IMG/VR virus record: IMGVR_UViG_3300022752_000035
Coordinates: 31,985 to 95,984 of that record
Direction: 5' to 3' (one strand)
DNA length: 64,000 nt
From: a virus
Made by a program: the position numbers and the translations under genes. A model generated the notes under the pieces. The model was not told where the DNA came from and searched no databases. It saw only the letters and a program-made list of their open reading frames with translations. Of the stretch, positions 1 through 8,132 are shown piece after piece (position 1 is the first letter of the stretch; every line of letters starts with the position of its first letter).

Positions 1-1
1 T

Positions 2-616
2 GCAACAAAAGTAGCAGGAGGAGCAGTAATTTCATCAGTTTTAATGAAAAAAATGTCTATTGCTTTGTCTAAAAGAGGTCATATGGCAATATTTATAAGT
101 CAAGTTCGTTCAGACATTAAATTAGATCCATATGCAGCGAATAAAGATATTCGTCAAACTACAGCGACAGGTGGAAACGCTCTTTTGCATTTTGCAAATT
201 GGATTTTAGAATTTGAACCAAGGTTTAACAAAGATCTTATTCTTGAGAAACCAAATGAAAAATATGATCCAATTAAAAATAAAATTGTTGGTCATACAGC
301 TAAACTTACAATTAAGAAATCTACAAATGAGACAACAAATCATAAAGTAGAATATCCTATTAAGCATGGACGAAAAAATGGTTCATCTATTTGGAGAGAG
401 TATGAAATTATTGATCAATTAATCGCTTGGCAATTCGTAACAGCTAAAGGAGCCTGGATTACTATTGGAGATGAATTAATAAAAGAATTAAAAAATGCTG
501 GGTTAGATTTAATTAAACAACATCAAGGTATGGATAATTTCAGAAAATATTTAGAAGAAAATCCTAAAATAACAGAATATCTTTTTGATAAATATAAAAA
601 ACTTATACCTGCATGA
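2..616 (+). CDS. RecA/UvsX-like recombinase, C-terminal part (5' end cut by window)
   Basis: The reading frame is open from base 2 and has lost its start to the window edge, so the first ATG at 44 is internal. The product would be an ATP-dependent strand-exchange protein for phage recombination and replication restart. Visible family features are a core strand ending in FISQVR, then TGGNALLHFANWILEF, which matches the RecA signature TGGNALKFYASVRLDI (L2 loop and following strand). After this come the HTAKLTIKKS strand and a short C-terminal domain. The Walker A motif lies outside the window. It overlaps the next gene by ATGA. The RecA family is well supported; whether it is closer to RecA or UvsX cannot be decided from this part. 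Confidence 0.8.
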   Translation, partial: ATKVAGGAVISSVLMKKMSIALSKRGHMAIFISQVRSDIKLDPYAANKDIRQTTATGGNALLHFANWILEFEPRFNKDLILEKPNEKYDPIKNKIVGHTAKLTIKKSTNETTNHKVEYPIKHGRKNGSSIWREYEIIDQLIAWQFVTAKGAWITIGDELIKELKNAGLDLIKQHQGMDNFRKYLEENPKITEYLFDKYKKLIPA

Positions 617-1032
617 GGTTATACAGTTTAAATGGTAGACTAGTTAATAAAAATGTCTCAAAGTATTTAATTGATTGGGATAAACCAAGCCGCAGTAAAA
701 TACAATTTAATGTAAAAAAATTTTTCGAACAATATTGGAAAAATCATATTGTTTATGAAGAGTTTCCTGTTTATGGATCTTTAATGAAAGTTGATTTATT
801 AAATGCAACAAAACGAATAGCCGTAGAAGTTAATGGCAATCAACATGAAAGCTTTAATGAATTTTTTCATTCAAATTCTAGAATGAACTATCTTCAAAGT
901 ATAAAAAGAGATTGCAAAAAAGCTCAGTGGTTGGAAAAAAATAATTTTAAATTTATTGAAATTTATGAAAAAGATTTAAAAAATTTATCACTCAATTTCT
1001 TTTCTCAAAATTTCGATATTAACATATTTTAG
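613..1032 (+). CDS. Small PD-(D/E)XK / Vsr-like endonuclease
   Basis: This is a 139-residue protein. Its centre reads KVDLLNATKRIAVEVNGNQH: an Asp on one strand, then an E-V-N-G-x-Q-H motif on the next. That is the usual core of DUF559/Vsr-type single-domain endonucleases. The tail has the family's helix-strand ending (CKKAQWLEKNNFKFIEIYEKDL). It is translationally coupled to the recombinase by an ATGA overlap, which suggests processing of recombination or repair intermediates. The fold assignment is from motif reading; the substrate is unknown. No intron or intein lies beside it that would argue for a free-standing homing endonuclease. Confidence 0.6.
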   Translation: MRLYSLNGRLVNKNVSKYLIDWDKPSRSKIQFNVKKFFEQYWKNHIVYEEFPVYGSLMKVDLLNATKRIAVEVNGNQHESFNEFFHSNSRMNYLQSIKRDCKKAQWLEKNNFKFIEIYEKDLKNLSLNFFSQNFDINIF

Positions 1033-1043
1033 TGTAAAATTTT
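1032..1043 (+). promoter_or_regulatory. GTGTAAA-type element before the GTG-start gene
   Basis: GTGTAAAATTTT lies 7 bases before the GTG start at 1046, with no Shine-Dalgarno in between. It belongs to the 13-site GTGTAAT family seen through the window and is one of the weaker matches. An overlapping reading as a sigma-70 box (TAAAAT with TTCGAT 17 bases upstream) is also possible. Confidence 0.4.
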
Positions 1044-1045
1044 AT

Positions 1046-1294
1046 GTGCAGAAAGATTTTCCGAAGTCATTGCTTGAAGCATTAAATGAAAACTCGTTTG
1101 GCGGATTTATTTTATTTAATTTTAATGCAGAAGGCGATCCACAAGTATTAACCAAATTTGATAATCAATTAAATGCTATGGCTCTACAACAATATGTTAA
1201 TTATTGGGCAGAAGCAATTAATTCGTTGAATATTGAATGCACAATGCAAAATATTGCAGATATTGGTAAAAAGAAGCGTAAGAAAAAAGAATAG
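1046..1294 (+). CDS. Hypothetical small protein with a basic tail
   Basis: This 82-residue protein is of unknown function. It starts at GTG; no in-frame ATG lies upstream within the gap. The body is acidic-neutral and probably alpha/beta, with a strand-like GGFILFNFN followed by a helix. The last ten residues are almost all basic (GKKKRKKKE), suggesting nucleic-acid or membrane contact. The 83-residue product at 8133-8384 has the same plan: a hydrophobic strand, about 40 residues, then KKRRKKKN. The two may be distant paralogues, though the alignment is weak. It lies just before the helicase gene and has a GTGTAAA element in front. Confidence 0.55.
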   Translation: MQKDFPKSLLEALNENSFGGFILFNFNAEGDPQVLTKFDNQLNAMALQQYVNYWAEAINSLNIECTMQNIADIGKKKRKKKE

Positions 1295-1331
1295 TTGACT
1301 AAAAATTAAATACATACTAAAATTATATAGT
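1295..1331 (+). promoter_or_regulatory. Early promoter, probably leaderless, for the helicase gene
   Basis: TTGACT (1295-1300), a 17-base spacer, TAAAAT (1318-1323), then 8 bases to the ATG at 1332. There is no Shine-Dalgarno, so transcription should begin at or next to the start codon. Confidence 0.65.
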
Positions 1332-2822
1332 ATGCCCATATATTCAGTTCAAGTAGAGCGTCATGTTTTAGGTGGTCTCATTAGAAATCCAGAAGTATTT
1401 TTTGATGTATCAAGATTTATATCTGAAAAAGATTTTTATAATGATGTGCACAGTACAATATTTTCTTGTATTAAAGATGAATTAAATAAAAATAATAAAA
1501 TAGATAAAGTATTATTAGCGCAAAAGATTAAAAATCTTGGTATATCTTTCAAGGATGAGATTGATATATTCTCTTATATTGATGCTTTAGCTTTAACTCA
1601 AATTAATACTCAAGGTACTTTAAATGCTTGCAAAGAATTAAGTAAAATTAAAGTAAGACGAGAACTATTTGAAACAGCAGAAAATGTTAAGAAATATGTA
1701 AAAGAGAATGCAGAAGATGGAATTGATTCTATTGTTTCAAAAGTTGATGAAATTTATAATAATAAAGTAACTCAATATTATCTTGAAGGGGAACCAGTGA
1801 ATCTTTTTGAAGAGATGGAAAATATTATTGAAGAGATTGGTAATAATCCAAGAGAAGAAACTGGTTTAAGAACTCCATATAACAATTTTAATAATCTATA
1901 TGGAGGTCTAAAACAAGGGAATATTTACGCTATAGTAAGTAGACCTGGACAAGGCAAAAGCACATGGCTTAATGATATATGTTACAAAACAGCCAACATG
2001 CATAATAAAAATACAAAAGCCCTTATTCTTGATACAGAAATGAGCACATTAGATACGCAAATGAGACTTGTTGCAAGTATATCTGGTGTTCCACTTTGGT
2101 TTATTGAAACTGGAAATTGGAGAAAGAATCCAGAAATGATTCAAAAAGTTAGAGATGCATGGCCAAAGGTAAAAGGTATGACTCATTATCATTATCATGT
2201 AGCTAATAAAAATGTTGATGAAGTTGCTTCAATTATTCGTAGATGGTATTATACAAAAGTCGGTAGAGGCAATCAAGCTCTTATTGCTTATGATTATATT
2301 AAGCTAACTGGAGAAAAAGTCAGCCAAAATTGGGCAGAGCATCAAGCTATTGGTGAGAAAATTGATAAACTAAAAAGAATCTCAGAAGAAATAAAATGCC
2401 CTGTAGTTACGGCTATGCAATTAAATAGAACAGGAGAAAACTTTAATAGAAATGCTCAACAAGTTACAGATGATAGCTCTGCTATTGCATTATCAGATCG
2501 TATGCAATGGTTTGCTTCATTTGTCGGAATATTTAGAAGAAAAACACAAGATGAAATTCAAGTTGATGGAGAACAATTTGGAACACATAAATTAATTGCA
2601 ATTAAAACTCGATTTCAAGGAAGAGAAGGCACAGGTCATCACGATTTAGTTCGCAGAAGAGTAGGAGAAAATGAATTTAAATATTTTAATAATTATATAA
2701 ACTTTGATGTTGGGAATTTTAATGTAGAAGAAAGAGGAACTTTAAGAGAAATTGTTGACGCAGAGAATGAAAGACTTGATTTTGATCAAGACGGATCAAA
2801 TGAAGATGGAGAATTAATATGA
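1332..2822 (+). CDS. dnaB: Replicative DNA helicase, DnaB family
   Basis: This is a 496-residue hexameric replicative helicase. Residues 1 to about 100 match the DnaB N-terminal helical domain (VERHVLGGLI...; ISEKDFYNDVHSTIF). A linker helix follows, then the RecA-like motor with Walker A SRPGQGKST at about 203-211, an ILDTEM strand, a Walker B-like LIAYDYIKL and the sensor strand VVTAMQLNR. This is the domain order of bacterial DnaB at near-normal length. It heads a replication run (helicase, thyX, primase) with small overlaps and has its own strong promoter ending at the ATG. The acidic C-terminus (DFDQDGSNEDGE) could contact partners. No helicase loader was recognised in the window. Confidence 0.9.
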   Translation: MPIYSVQVERHVLGGLIRNPEVFFDVSRFISEKDFYNDVHSTIFSCIKDELNKNNKIDKVLLAQKIKNLGISFKDEIDIFSYIDALALTQINTQGTLNACKELSKIKVRRELFETAENVKKYVKENAEDGIDSIVSKVDEIYNNKVTQYYLEGEPVNLFEEMENIIEEIGNNPREETGLRTPYNNFNNLYGGLKQGNIYAIVSRPGQGKSTWLNDICYKTANMHNKNTKALILDTEMSTLDTQMRLVASISGVPLWFIETGNWRKNPEMIQKVRDAWPKVKGMTHYHYHVANKNVDEVASIIRRWYYTKVGRGNQALIAYDYIKLTGEKVSQNWAEHQAIGEKIDKLKRISEEIKCPVVTAMQLNRTGENFNRNAQQVTDDSSAIALSDRMQWFASFVGIFRRKTQDEIQVDGEQFGTHKLIAIKTRFQGREGTGHHDLVRRRVGENEFKYFNNYINFDVGNFNVEERGTLREIVDAENERLDFDQDGSNEDGELI

Positions 2823-3475
2823 ACGTAAAATTGATATCAGTAACTCAACCATATATTGATGGCGTAAAAAATGCAGAAGATTTAGTAGCTTATTGCGCTA
2901 GAGTAAGTAATCCATCTAATCAGATGAATACTGAAACAGCGCCAAAACTATTAGGATTTTTAATTAAACATAAACATTGGTCTCCATTTGAAATGGTTGA
3001 TATGGTTTTAGAAATAAAAACAAGCAGAGCAGTTGCCGCTCAAATTCTTAGACACAGATCATTTTCATTCCAAGAATTTAGTCAAAGATATAGTCTTGCT
3101 ACAGAATTTGAAGATATTGAGTTAAGACTTCAAGGAGATAAAAATCGTCAAGTTGGAGAGAATCTTATGCCAGTAACAAGTCCAGCATATAAAAATGTAA
3201 CAAATTTAATTGCAGAATCTATTTCATTATCTCAACATTGTTATGAGACTATGATAGAAAATGGAGTAGCTAAAGAGGTGGCTAGGATGATTCTCCCATT
3301 GACCACAGAAACCACAATGTATATGAAAGGCTCATTAAGAAGTTGGATTCATTATATTGATTTAAGAACCGAACAAAATACTCAAAAAGAACATAGGATA
3401 ATTGCTGATAGATGTAAAAAAATCTTCATGAAAGAATTTCCAATCATAAGCGAAGCATTACAATGGAAAATATAA
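2819..3475 (+). CDS. thyX: Flavin-dependent thymidylate synthase ThyX
   Basis: ThyX methylates dUMP to dTMP using methylene-tetrahydrofolate, FAD and NADPH, supplying thymidine for AT-rich phage DNA. The ThyX signature RHRSFSFQEFSQRY begins at about residue 78 (RHR-x7-S-x-R). The N-terminal HKHWSPFEM segment and the C-terminal RSWIHYIDLRTEQNTQKEHR are also typical. Its 218 residues are the usual length. It overlaps the helicase gene by ATGA and the primase gene by 13 bases, so the three are translationally coupled. Confidence 0.95.
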   Translation: MNVKLISVTQPYIDGVKNAEDLVAYCARVSNPSNQMNTETAPKLLGFLIKHKHWSPFEMVDMVLEIKTSRAVAAQILRHRSFSFQEFSQRYSLATEFEDIELRLQGDKNRQVGENLMPVTSPAYKNVTNLIAESISLSQHCYETMIENGVAKEVARMILPLTTETTMYMKGSLRSWIHYIDLRTEQNTQKEHRIIADRCKKIFMKEFPIISEALQWKI

Positions 3476-4395
3476 AAGAAATTTTATCTAATCTTGGCTA
3501 CAATCTAAAAGAGTATTCAAAAGAGTACCGCACAAAGCCTCTATATAGAGATTCAGATAATGAAAATGTTTTAGTTATATATAAAGACTCTGGTAAATGG
3601 GTAGATTTTAAGGAAAATATAACAGGTAATCTTCAAGATCTAGTTAGAATGACTTTAAATCTTCAAGATAATGTTGAAGCAAAAGAATGGATAACTCAAA
3701 AATTACCAAATACAGAAACATATACAGTTTATAAAAAGCCACAAATTAAACAGGTAAAATGCTATTCATCTGATGTTCTAACTAAACTAGTTAAAGATCA
3801 TTCATTTTGGCATAAAAGAAATATTAGTGATGAAACAATGAATATTTTTGAAGGTGGGATCTTAAAAGAAGGAAGAATGAAAGGCAGGTATGTTTTCCCT
3901 ATTTTCGATAAAGAGCGTAAACTTATTGGGGTTGCAGGAAGAGATATTCTTAATAGAAATGAAAAGATGTGCCCAAAATGGAAATTAGTAGGAGATAAAG
4001 TGAATTGGAAATATCCACTTCAAGTAAATGCAAATATTCTATCAGAGTCTAAAGAAGTTTTTCTAATTGAAAGTGTTGGAGATATGCTTAGTCTTTGGGA
4101 AGCAGGAATTAAAAATACAATTGTTACGTTTGGTATTAATTTAAATACTAGCGTTTTAAATACATTATTGATTTTAAATCCTAATAAAATTTATATTTCA
4201 TTTAACAATGATGCAAATAAAAATAATGCTGGTAATATAGCTGCAGAAAAGACTAAAGAGAAATTACTAAAGCATTTTGATAAACACCAAATTAAAATAG
4301 TTTTACCATCTAAGAAAGATTTTGGTGAAATGACTAAGGAAGAAATTTTACAATGGAAAGATATTAATTTTATGGAGCAAAAAGAGCGAAAGTAG
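3463..4395 (+). CDS. DnaG-like DNA primase without zinc-binding cysteines
   Basis: This 310-residue protein should make RNA primers beside the helicase. The N-terminal part (about 1-75) lines up with the CHC2 zinc-ribbon region (YRDSDNEN...GKWVDF...TGNLQDLVRM), but the first cysteine comes only near residue 100, so the zinc site is absent. A DnaG core-like part follows (GRYVFPIFD, IGVAGRDI). The TOPRIM domain has the Glu in FLIESVGDMLSLWEAG (E203), then IYISFNNDAN for the acidic pair, with an Asn in the first position. It is short and lacks the helicase-binding C-terminal domain of bacterial DnaG. It overlaps thyX and is followed by a homing endonuclease. Confidence 0.75.
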   Translation: MENIKEILSNLGYNLKEYSKEYRTKPLYRDSDNENVLVIYKDSGKWVDFKENITGNLQDLVRMTLNLQDNVEAKEWITQKLPNTETYTVYKKPQIKQVKCYSSDVLTKLVKDHSFWHKRNISDETMNIFEGGILKEGRMKGRYVFPIFDKERKLIGVAGRDILNRNEKMCPKWKLVGDKVNWKYPLQVNANILSESKEVFLIESVGDMLSLWEAGIKNTIVTFGINLNTSVLNTLLILNPNKIYISFNNDANKNNAGNIAAEKTKEKLLKHFDKHQIKIVLPSKKDFGEMTKEEILQWKDINFMEQKERK

Positions 4396-4406
4396 TGTAA
4401 ACATTA
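4395..4406 (+). promoter_or_regulatory. GTGTAAA-type element before the homing endonuclease
   Basis: GTGTAAACATTA ends one base before the ATG at 4408; the 7-base core is 6 bases from it. No Shine-Dalgarno and no -35 are visible. It is in the same family as the elements before structural genes, so this inserted gene may be timed differently from its early neighbours. Confidence 0.45.
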
Positions 4407-4407
4407 T

Positions 4408-5163
4408 ATGGGATATATCTATAAAATTACTAATTTAATCAATAATAAAAAATATATTGGTAAAACTACGGCCAAAAATGCAATTAGAAGATGGGTAGAG
4501 CATAAAAGTAAAGCGAAAAGAGATCCTAGGACACCTATAGAATTTGCTATTAAAAAATATGGATATAAAAATTTTAAATTTGGAATAATAGTAAAATCAC
4601 GTAATAAAAACTTACCAAAATTAGAAACAAAATATATTATAAAATATAATAGTCTTGCACCAAATGGTTATAATTTAGAAATTTATCAACCTAATAGAAT
4701 TTTAACTAAAGCATCTTTAGAAAAGATGAGTAGATCAAATCAAGGTAAAAGTAAAGCAAAAAATAAAACTTCTAAATATATTGGCGTTTATAGAGATAAA
4801 AATTCTATTCACGTAGAATTAAGACACAAAAATATCAAATATAAAAAAGCATTTTCTTCTGAAGCTAAAGCATCAATTGCTTACGATAAAATGGCATTAT
4901 ATTTATACGGTAAATCTGCTATTTTAAATCATAAGAATAAAAGAAATAAATGGATAAAACAAAATTTAAAAAAATTTTATAAATATTTTATTAAAAAAAC
5001 TCCAATAGAAGAAACTAATTTATATTATGATCCTAAAAGAAAAAAATGGCAATCAAGATTAAGATTTAATAAAAAAATTTTTCATTTAGGAAGATTTCGT
5101 TCAAAAAAAGAAGCAGTCCAAGCAAAAATAAAAAAGATGAAAGAATTAAAAATTTATGTCTGA
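4408..5163 (+). CDS. GIY-YIG homing endonuclease with two AP2 DNA-binding domains
   Basis: This is a 251-residue free-standing homing endonuclease. The GIY-YIG nuclease domain occupies about 1-95: YIYKITNLINNKKYIGKT supplies the two name-giving motifs, followed by the Arg helix (RRWVEHK) and a Glu in KLETKYIIKYN. A short NUMOD3-like link (SRSNQGKSK) follows. Two AP2 domains come next: KYIGVYRDKNSIHVELRH through AYDKMALYLYGKSAILN, and a second one with YYDPKRKKWQSRLRF...LGRFRSKKEAV. It sits between primase and nuclease genes and its stop overlaps the next ATG by 8 bases. It is a selfish mobile gene, probably cutting a related phage at or near this site. Confidence 0.88.
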   Translation: MGYIYKITNLINNKKYIGKTTAKNAIRRWVEHKSKAKRDPRTPIEFAIKKYGYKNFKFGIIVKSRNKNLPKLETKYIIKYNSLAPNGYNLEIYQPNRILTKASLEKMSRSNQGKSKAKNKTSKYIGVYRDKNSIHVELRHKNIKYKKAFSSEAKASIAYDKMALYLYGKSAILNHKNKRNKWIKQNLKKFYKYFIKKTPIEETNLYYDPKRKKWQSRLRFNKKIFHLGRFRSKKEAVQAKIKKMKELKIYV

Positions 5164-6145
5164 TCAAAATAAAGTTTTATCGGCATCGAGAATAAAGACT
5201 TTAGAAATATGTTCTTGGACATATTGGAATCATTATCATAAAAAAATTCCTCAAAAACAAAATGATGGAAGTCTTAGGGGTACAATTTGCCATACAATTT
5301 TTGAACTTCTCTTGAATAAGAAGCATAAAAAACATTTTAATTCTATAATTAAAAAGAATTCTATAAAAGGCAGTAAAGCTATAGAACGATTGGTTATTAA
5401 ATTAATGAATCAGTCTCCATTAGATATGTCTAATTTTGAAGTTTTAGATGAAATGATATTAGTTGGCTTAAAGCATGATTTTTACGGAGAAGATGGTAAA
5501 ATCGTATCTCCAGAGTATGCATTTGAAATAAAGAGTGATAATCCAAAGTATCATGTTAAGGGCTTTATTGATAAGCCTATTAAAATGAAAAATAAAATGG
5601 TAATAGTTGATTATAAAAGCTCCAAGGCTAAATTTAGGGGTGATGACCTTGAAGCAAATATTCAAGCTATGATGTATAGTCTTGCGAGTAAAAAATTATG
5701 GCCTAAATTGAAGCCTATTGTAAAGTTCTTATTTTTAAGATTCCCTAAACAACCCATACAAGAGCTTGAGTTTGATGATAATCAAATAAAAGGTTTTGAG
5801 TATTATCTAGAATATGTAAATGCTCACATTAATAACTTTGATATTAAAAGCGCAGAGTCTAATTTTGCTTCTGATAATCCTAAAAACAAATGGATGTGTG
5901 GAGTTGGTAATTGGAAATGTCCATACAAAGATTCTTTCGAATATTATGTCAAATTAAATGATAAAAATGAAATTATAGAATCAAATTTTGATGGTAATTT
6001 TAAAGATGTCAAAGGATTTAAAATAGAAAAAAGAAAATATAATGGTTGTCCAAGATTTAATAATATTTCAATTAACCAATCTTCTAATGATATTCTAGAA
6101 GAAATGTCTGGAAAACCTAAAGATGATTTTGAAGATTTGGCTTGA
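5156..6145 (+). CDS. RecB/Cas4-type PD-(D/E)XK nuclease with probable Fe-S cluster
   Basis: This 329-residue nuclease is of the RecB/AddB/Cas4 class. The start matches the family (LSASRIKTLEICSWTYW), with a single N-terminal Cys at 19 and the helix GTICHTIFELLL carrying the conserved His. The active site reads HVKGFIDKP followed by MVIVDYKSSK: an Asp, then D-x-K. A helix with Q (NIQAMMYSLA) completes motif IV. Three cysteines near the C-terminus (WMCGVGNWKC and NGC) together with Cys19 reproduce the four-cysteine Fe-S arrangement of AddB and Cas4. It is probably an exonuclease or end-processing enzyme acting with the recombinase. No CRISPR array or other cas gene is present. Transcription of the next gene starts inside its stop region. 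Confidence 0.8.
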   Translation: MSDQNKVLSASRIKTLEICSWTYWNHYHKKIPQKQNDGSLRGTICHTIFELLLNKKHKKHFNSIIKKNSIKGSKAIERLVIKLMNQSPLDMSNFEVLDEMILVGLKHDFYGEDGKIVSPEYAFEIKSDNPKYHVKGFIDKPIKMKNKMVIVDYKSSKAKFRGDDLEANIQAMMYSLASKKLWPKLKPIVKFLFLRFPKQPIQELEFDDNQIKGFEYYLEYVNAHINNFDIKSAESNFASDNPKNKWMCGVGNWKCPYKDSFEYYVKLNDKNEIIESNFDGNFKDVKGFKIEKRKYNGCPRFNNISINQSSNDILEEMSGKPKDDFEDLA

Positions 6146-6176
6146 CGTAAAATATTAAATATAGTATAAACGAATC
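6142..6176 (+). promoter_or_regulatory. Early promoter, probably leaderless, for the PHP gene
   Basis: TTGACG (6142-6147), a 17-base spacer, TATAAA (6165-6170), 6 bases, then ATG at 6177. The -35 box overlaps the stop codon of the preceding nuclease gene. There is no Shine-Dalgarno. Confidence 0.7.
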
Positions 6177-6938
6177 ATGTACAATGTAATTCCATTATTT
6201 AAAAGTCATTTTTCAATAGGTAAAAGTATTTTGACTTTAGAAGAAGGAAATTCAGAAGAAAACGAGCCAGATTCAATAGTCCAAATAGCAAAAGATAATA
6301 AATTAAAAAAAGTATTTTTAGTGGAAGATTGTTTTAGTGGTTTTCTTCAAGCTTTTAAAAATCTAAAAGCCAATAATATAGATCTTATATTTGGCATAAA
6401 ATTTGTTTTCTGTGAAAATATAACCAATAAAAATGAAGAAGAACTAAAAAAACATCATAAATTAATAATATTTGCTAATGGCACAGAAGGTTATAAAACT
6501 TTAGTAAAGCTTTGGACTAAAGCAAGTGTTGAAGGTTTTTATTATACTCCAAGGTTAGATATGAATATTTTAAAAGAACATTTCAATAACACTATAAAAA
6601 TAGCAATTCCATTCTATGATAATTTTATATTTAATAATAGTTTAAAAGGATATCAATGTGTTCCATTTATAGAAAATTACAAACCAACAGTATTTATTGA
6701 GGATAATTCTTTAGTGTTTGATTCAATTCTAAAACATAAAATGAACCAATTTGCAAATTTAAATAACTTAGATACGCTTCAAACTAAAAGCATTTATTAT
6801 AAAAATAAAAAAGATTTTAAAAGCTTTCTTACGTTTAGATGTATCAATAATAGAACGACACTAAATAAACCAGAAATTGAGCATATGTCTAGCGATGAAT
6901 TTTGCGTAGAAAGTTGGCAAGAACAAAACAAAAAATGA
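6177..6938 (+). CDS. DNA polymerase III alpha, separate PHP-domain subunit (N-terminal part)
   Basis: This 253-residue protein corresponds to the N-terminal PHP domain of bacterial DnaE. Matching blocks are IDLIFGIKFVF (DnaE: IKPIIGCEVYV), KKHHKLIIFANGTEGYKTLVKLWT (HHLTLLAKNNEGYKNLLKL) and EGFYYTPRLD (EGFYYKPRVD). It ends at FLTFRCINNRTTL...SDEFCVESWQE, the segment that in DnaE leads into the palm. The metal-binding pattern is largely lost: the usual HxH entry reads SHFS, and TDH.N reads VEDCF, so nuclease activity is unlikely. The polymerase core is encoded 1.4 kb downstream, starting exactly where this one stops. It overlaps the next gene by ATGA. Confidence 0.8.
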   Translation: MYNVIPLFKSHFSIGKSILTLEEGNSEENEPDSIVQIAKDNKLKKVFLVEDCFSGFLQAFKNLKANNIDLIFGIKFVFCENITNKNEEELKKHHKLIIFANGTEGYKTLVKLWTKASVEGFYYTPRLDMNILKEHFNNTIKIAIPFYDNFIFNNSLKGYQCVPFIENYKPTVFIEDNSLVFDSILKHKMNQFANLNNLDTLQTKSIYYKNKKDFKSFLTFRCINNRTTLNKPEIEHMSSDEFCVESWQEQNKK

Positions 6939-7453
6939 AAACAATACAAAAAATAGTTAATGAATATGGAAATAAAGTTCGTCAAAGGACCGATAATGAA
7001 GATAGAGGTCTTGGATATAGAAATATGCTTTATAAAGAAGATGGACTTTATGCAATTGATCTAGATTTAATCTGTTTAAGCTTTAAAAATGATATGCCAG
7101 AAGCAAAAGCAGTTTTAGAATTAACTAGAATAGATAATTATATTTTTGAACCATCACCAAATTATTTTGCAGCTATTCTTTCCAGATATTCAGAAAGAGA
7201 TAGGCAAAAATATATTAGTGTTTGGGCTGGAAATAAATTAGGTGCAGATGTCTATATAGTAGCTTTTGCAGATAATTTAAAGTTCTTTCATATGTATAAT
7301 CTTACAAAAGATAATAAAGTTTGGATAAAGCAAACTTTTATAGAACATTTAGAGTGGCATTATAATATAAGAGAAATGAAAATTCCTTATCATATATATG
7401 AAAAAAATAAAGATCAAGAAACTATACATGATCCTTTTGAGGATATAGGATAA
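6935..7453 (+). CDS. Hypothetical protein, possible PD-(D/E)XK-like nuclease
   Basis: A TTG at 6902 extends the frame, but the ATG at 6935 forms an ATGA overlap with the PHP gene and is preferred, giving 172 residues. No family was firmly recognised. The segment GLYAIDLDLICLSF then PEAKAVLELT (an Asp, about 17 residues, then E-x-T) followed by GADVYIVAFADNLKFFHMYNL resembles small PD-(D/E)XK-like phage proteins, in which the second strand pair carries E-x-K/T. The usual Lys is missing, so the call is tentative. Its place between the two polymerase halves and before the proofreading exonuclease suggests a replication or repair role. Confidence 0.45.
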   Translation: MKTIQKIVNEYGNKVRQRTDNEDRGLGYRNMLYKEDGLYAIDLDLICLSFKNDMPEAKAVLELTRIDNYIFEPSPNYFAAILSRYSERDRQKYISVWAGNKLGADVYIVAFADNLKFFHMYNLTKDNKVWIKQTFIEHLEWHYNIREMKIPYHIYEKNKDQETIHDPFEDIG

Positions 7454-7455
7454 TT

Positions 7456-8097
7456 ATGGACGAACATCTTTTAAGATTTGATAAAAGTAAGACTCTATTA
7501 TTTATAGATTGTGAGACTTTTAATCTATGTTTAAATTATTGTCATAATAGACCTTGGCAAGTAGCGATGATTAAATGCCAAGGCGATAAAATTATTGATT
7601 CTAAAGATGTTTATTTGAAATGGAATACTCATCTTAAAGTAAGCAAAGATGCAGCAAAAATCACAAGATATGATCCAAAAAATATAGAAAAGCATGGAAT
7701 TTCACCAGAAACTTTTTTTCCTACTATGAAAGATTGGATAGAAAAAGCAGACTATATAGTAGGCCATAATATTCTAGGATTTGATCTTTATATATTGTCT
7801 GAATATTATAAATTTATGGGATTAAAACCTTTTGATTTTATATCTAAATCTATAGATACAAATTTATTATATAAAGGAATTAAAACTTCAAATGCCTTTG
7901 ATTCAAAAAAAGACAGTCTTCCAGAATATATGTATAAACTTTATCATACTAAAGTGAAAAATGTTAGGACTAATCTTACAGCTGCAGGAAAAGATTTGGA
8001 TATACAACATGATTATGATTCTTTACATAATGCTCTTTCAGATCTTGAATTAAATTTTAAAGTATGGAATAAAATTAAATATATGGTTAATATTTGA
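7456..8097 (+). CDS. DnaQ-like 3'-5' exonuclease (DEDDh proofreading type)
   Basis: This is a 213-residue exonuclease. All motifs of the DEDD superfamily can be read: motif I LLFIDCET (D18, E20), motif II VGHNILGFDLYIL (Asp near 110), and motif III HNALSDLELN with H191 and D196, the DEDDh spacing. The length matches the catalytic domain of the epsilon subunit without a long tail. Since the PHP protein has lost its metal ligands, this gene probably supplies proofreading to the split polymerase. It starts 2 bases after the preceding stop with a short AGGAT-like site upstream. Confidence 0.85.
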   Translation: MDEHLLRFDKSKTLLFIDCETFNLCLNYCHNRPWQVAMIKCQGDKIIDSKDVYLKWNTHLKVSKDAAKITRYDPKNIEKHGISPETFFPTMKDWIEKADYIVGHNILGFDLYILSEYYKFMGLKPFDFISKSIDTNLLYKGIKTSNAFDSKKDSLPEYMYKLYHTKVKNVRTNLTAAGKDLDIQHDYDSLHNALSDLELNFKVWNKIKYMVNI

Positions 8098-8132
8098 TTG
8101 CATTTTTATTAAACAACACATATAATACTTTT
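8098..8132 (+). promoter_or_regulatory. Early promoter, probably leaderless, before the small gene and polymerase core
   Basis: TTGCAT (8098-8103), a 17-base spacer, a perfect TATAAT (8121-8126), 6 bases, then ATG at 8133. It decides the start of the next gene: an upstream TTG at 8094 lies in front of the promoter and would not be on the transcript. Confidence 0.7.

Noticed and set aside
5156-6145. Cas4 as part of a CRISPR system
   Set aside because: No other cas gene and no array are in the window; the four-cysteine nuclease is a common phage recombination gene.
8094-8132. TTG start at 8094 for the small gene before the polymerase core
   Set aside because: It lies upstream of the -10 box at 8121-8126, so the transcript would not contain it.
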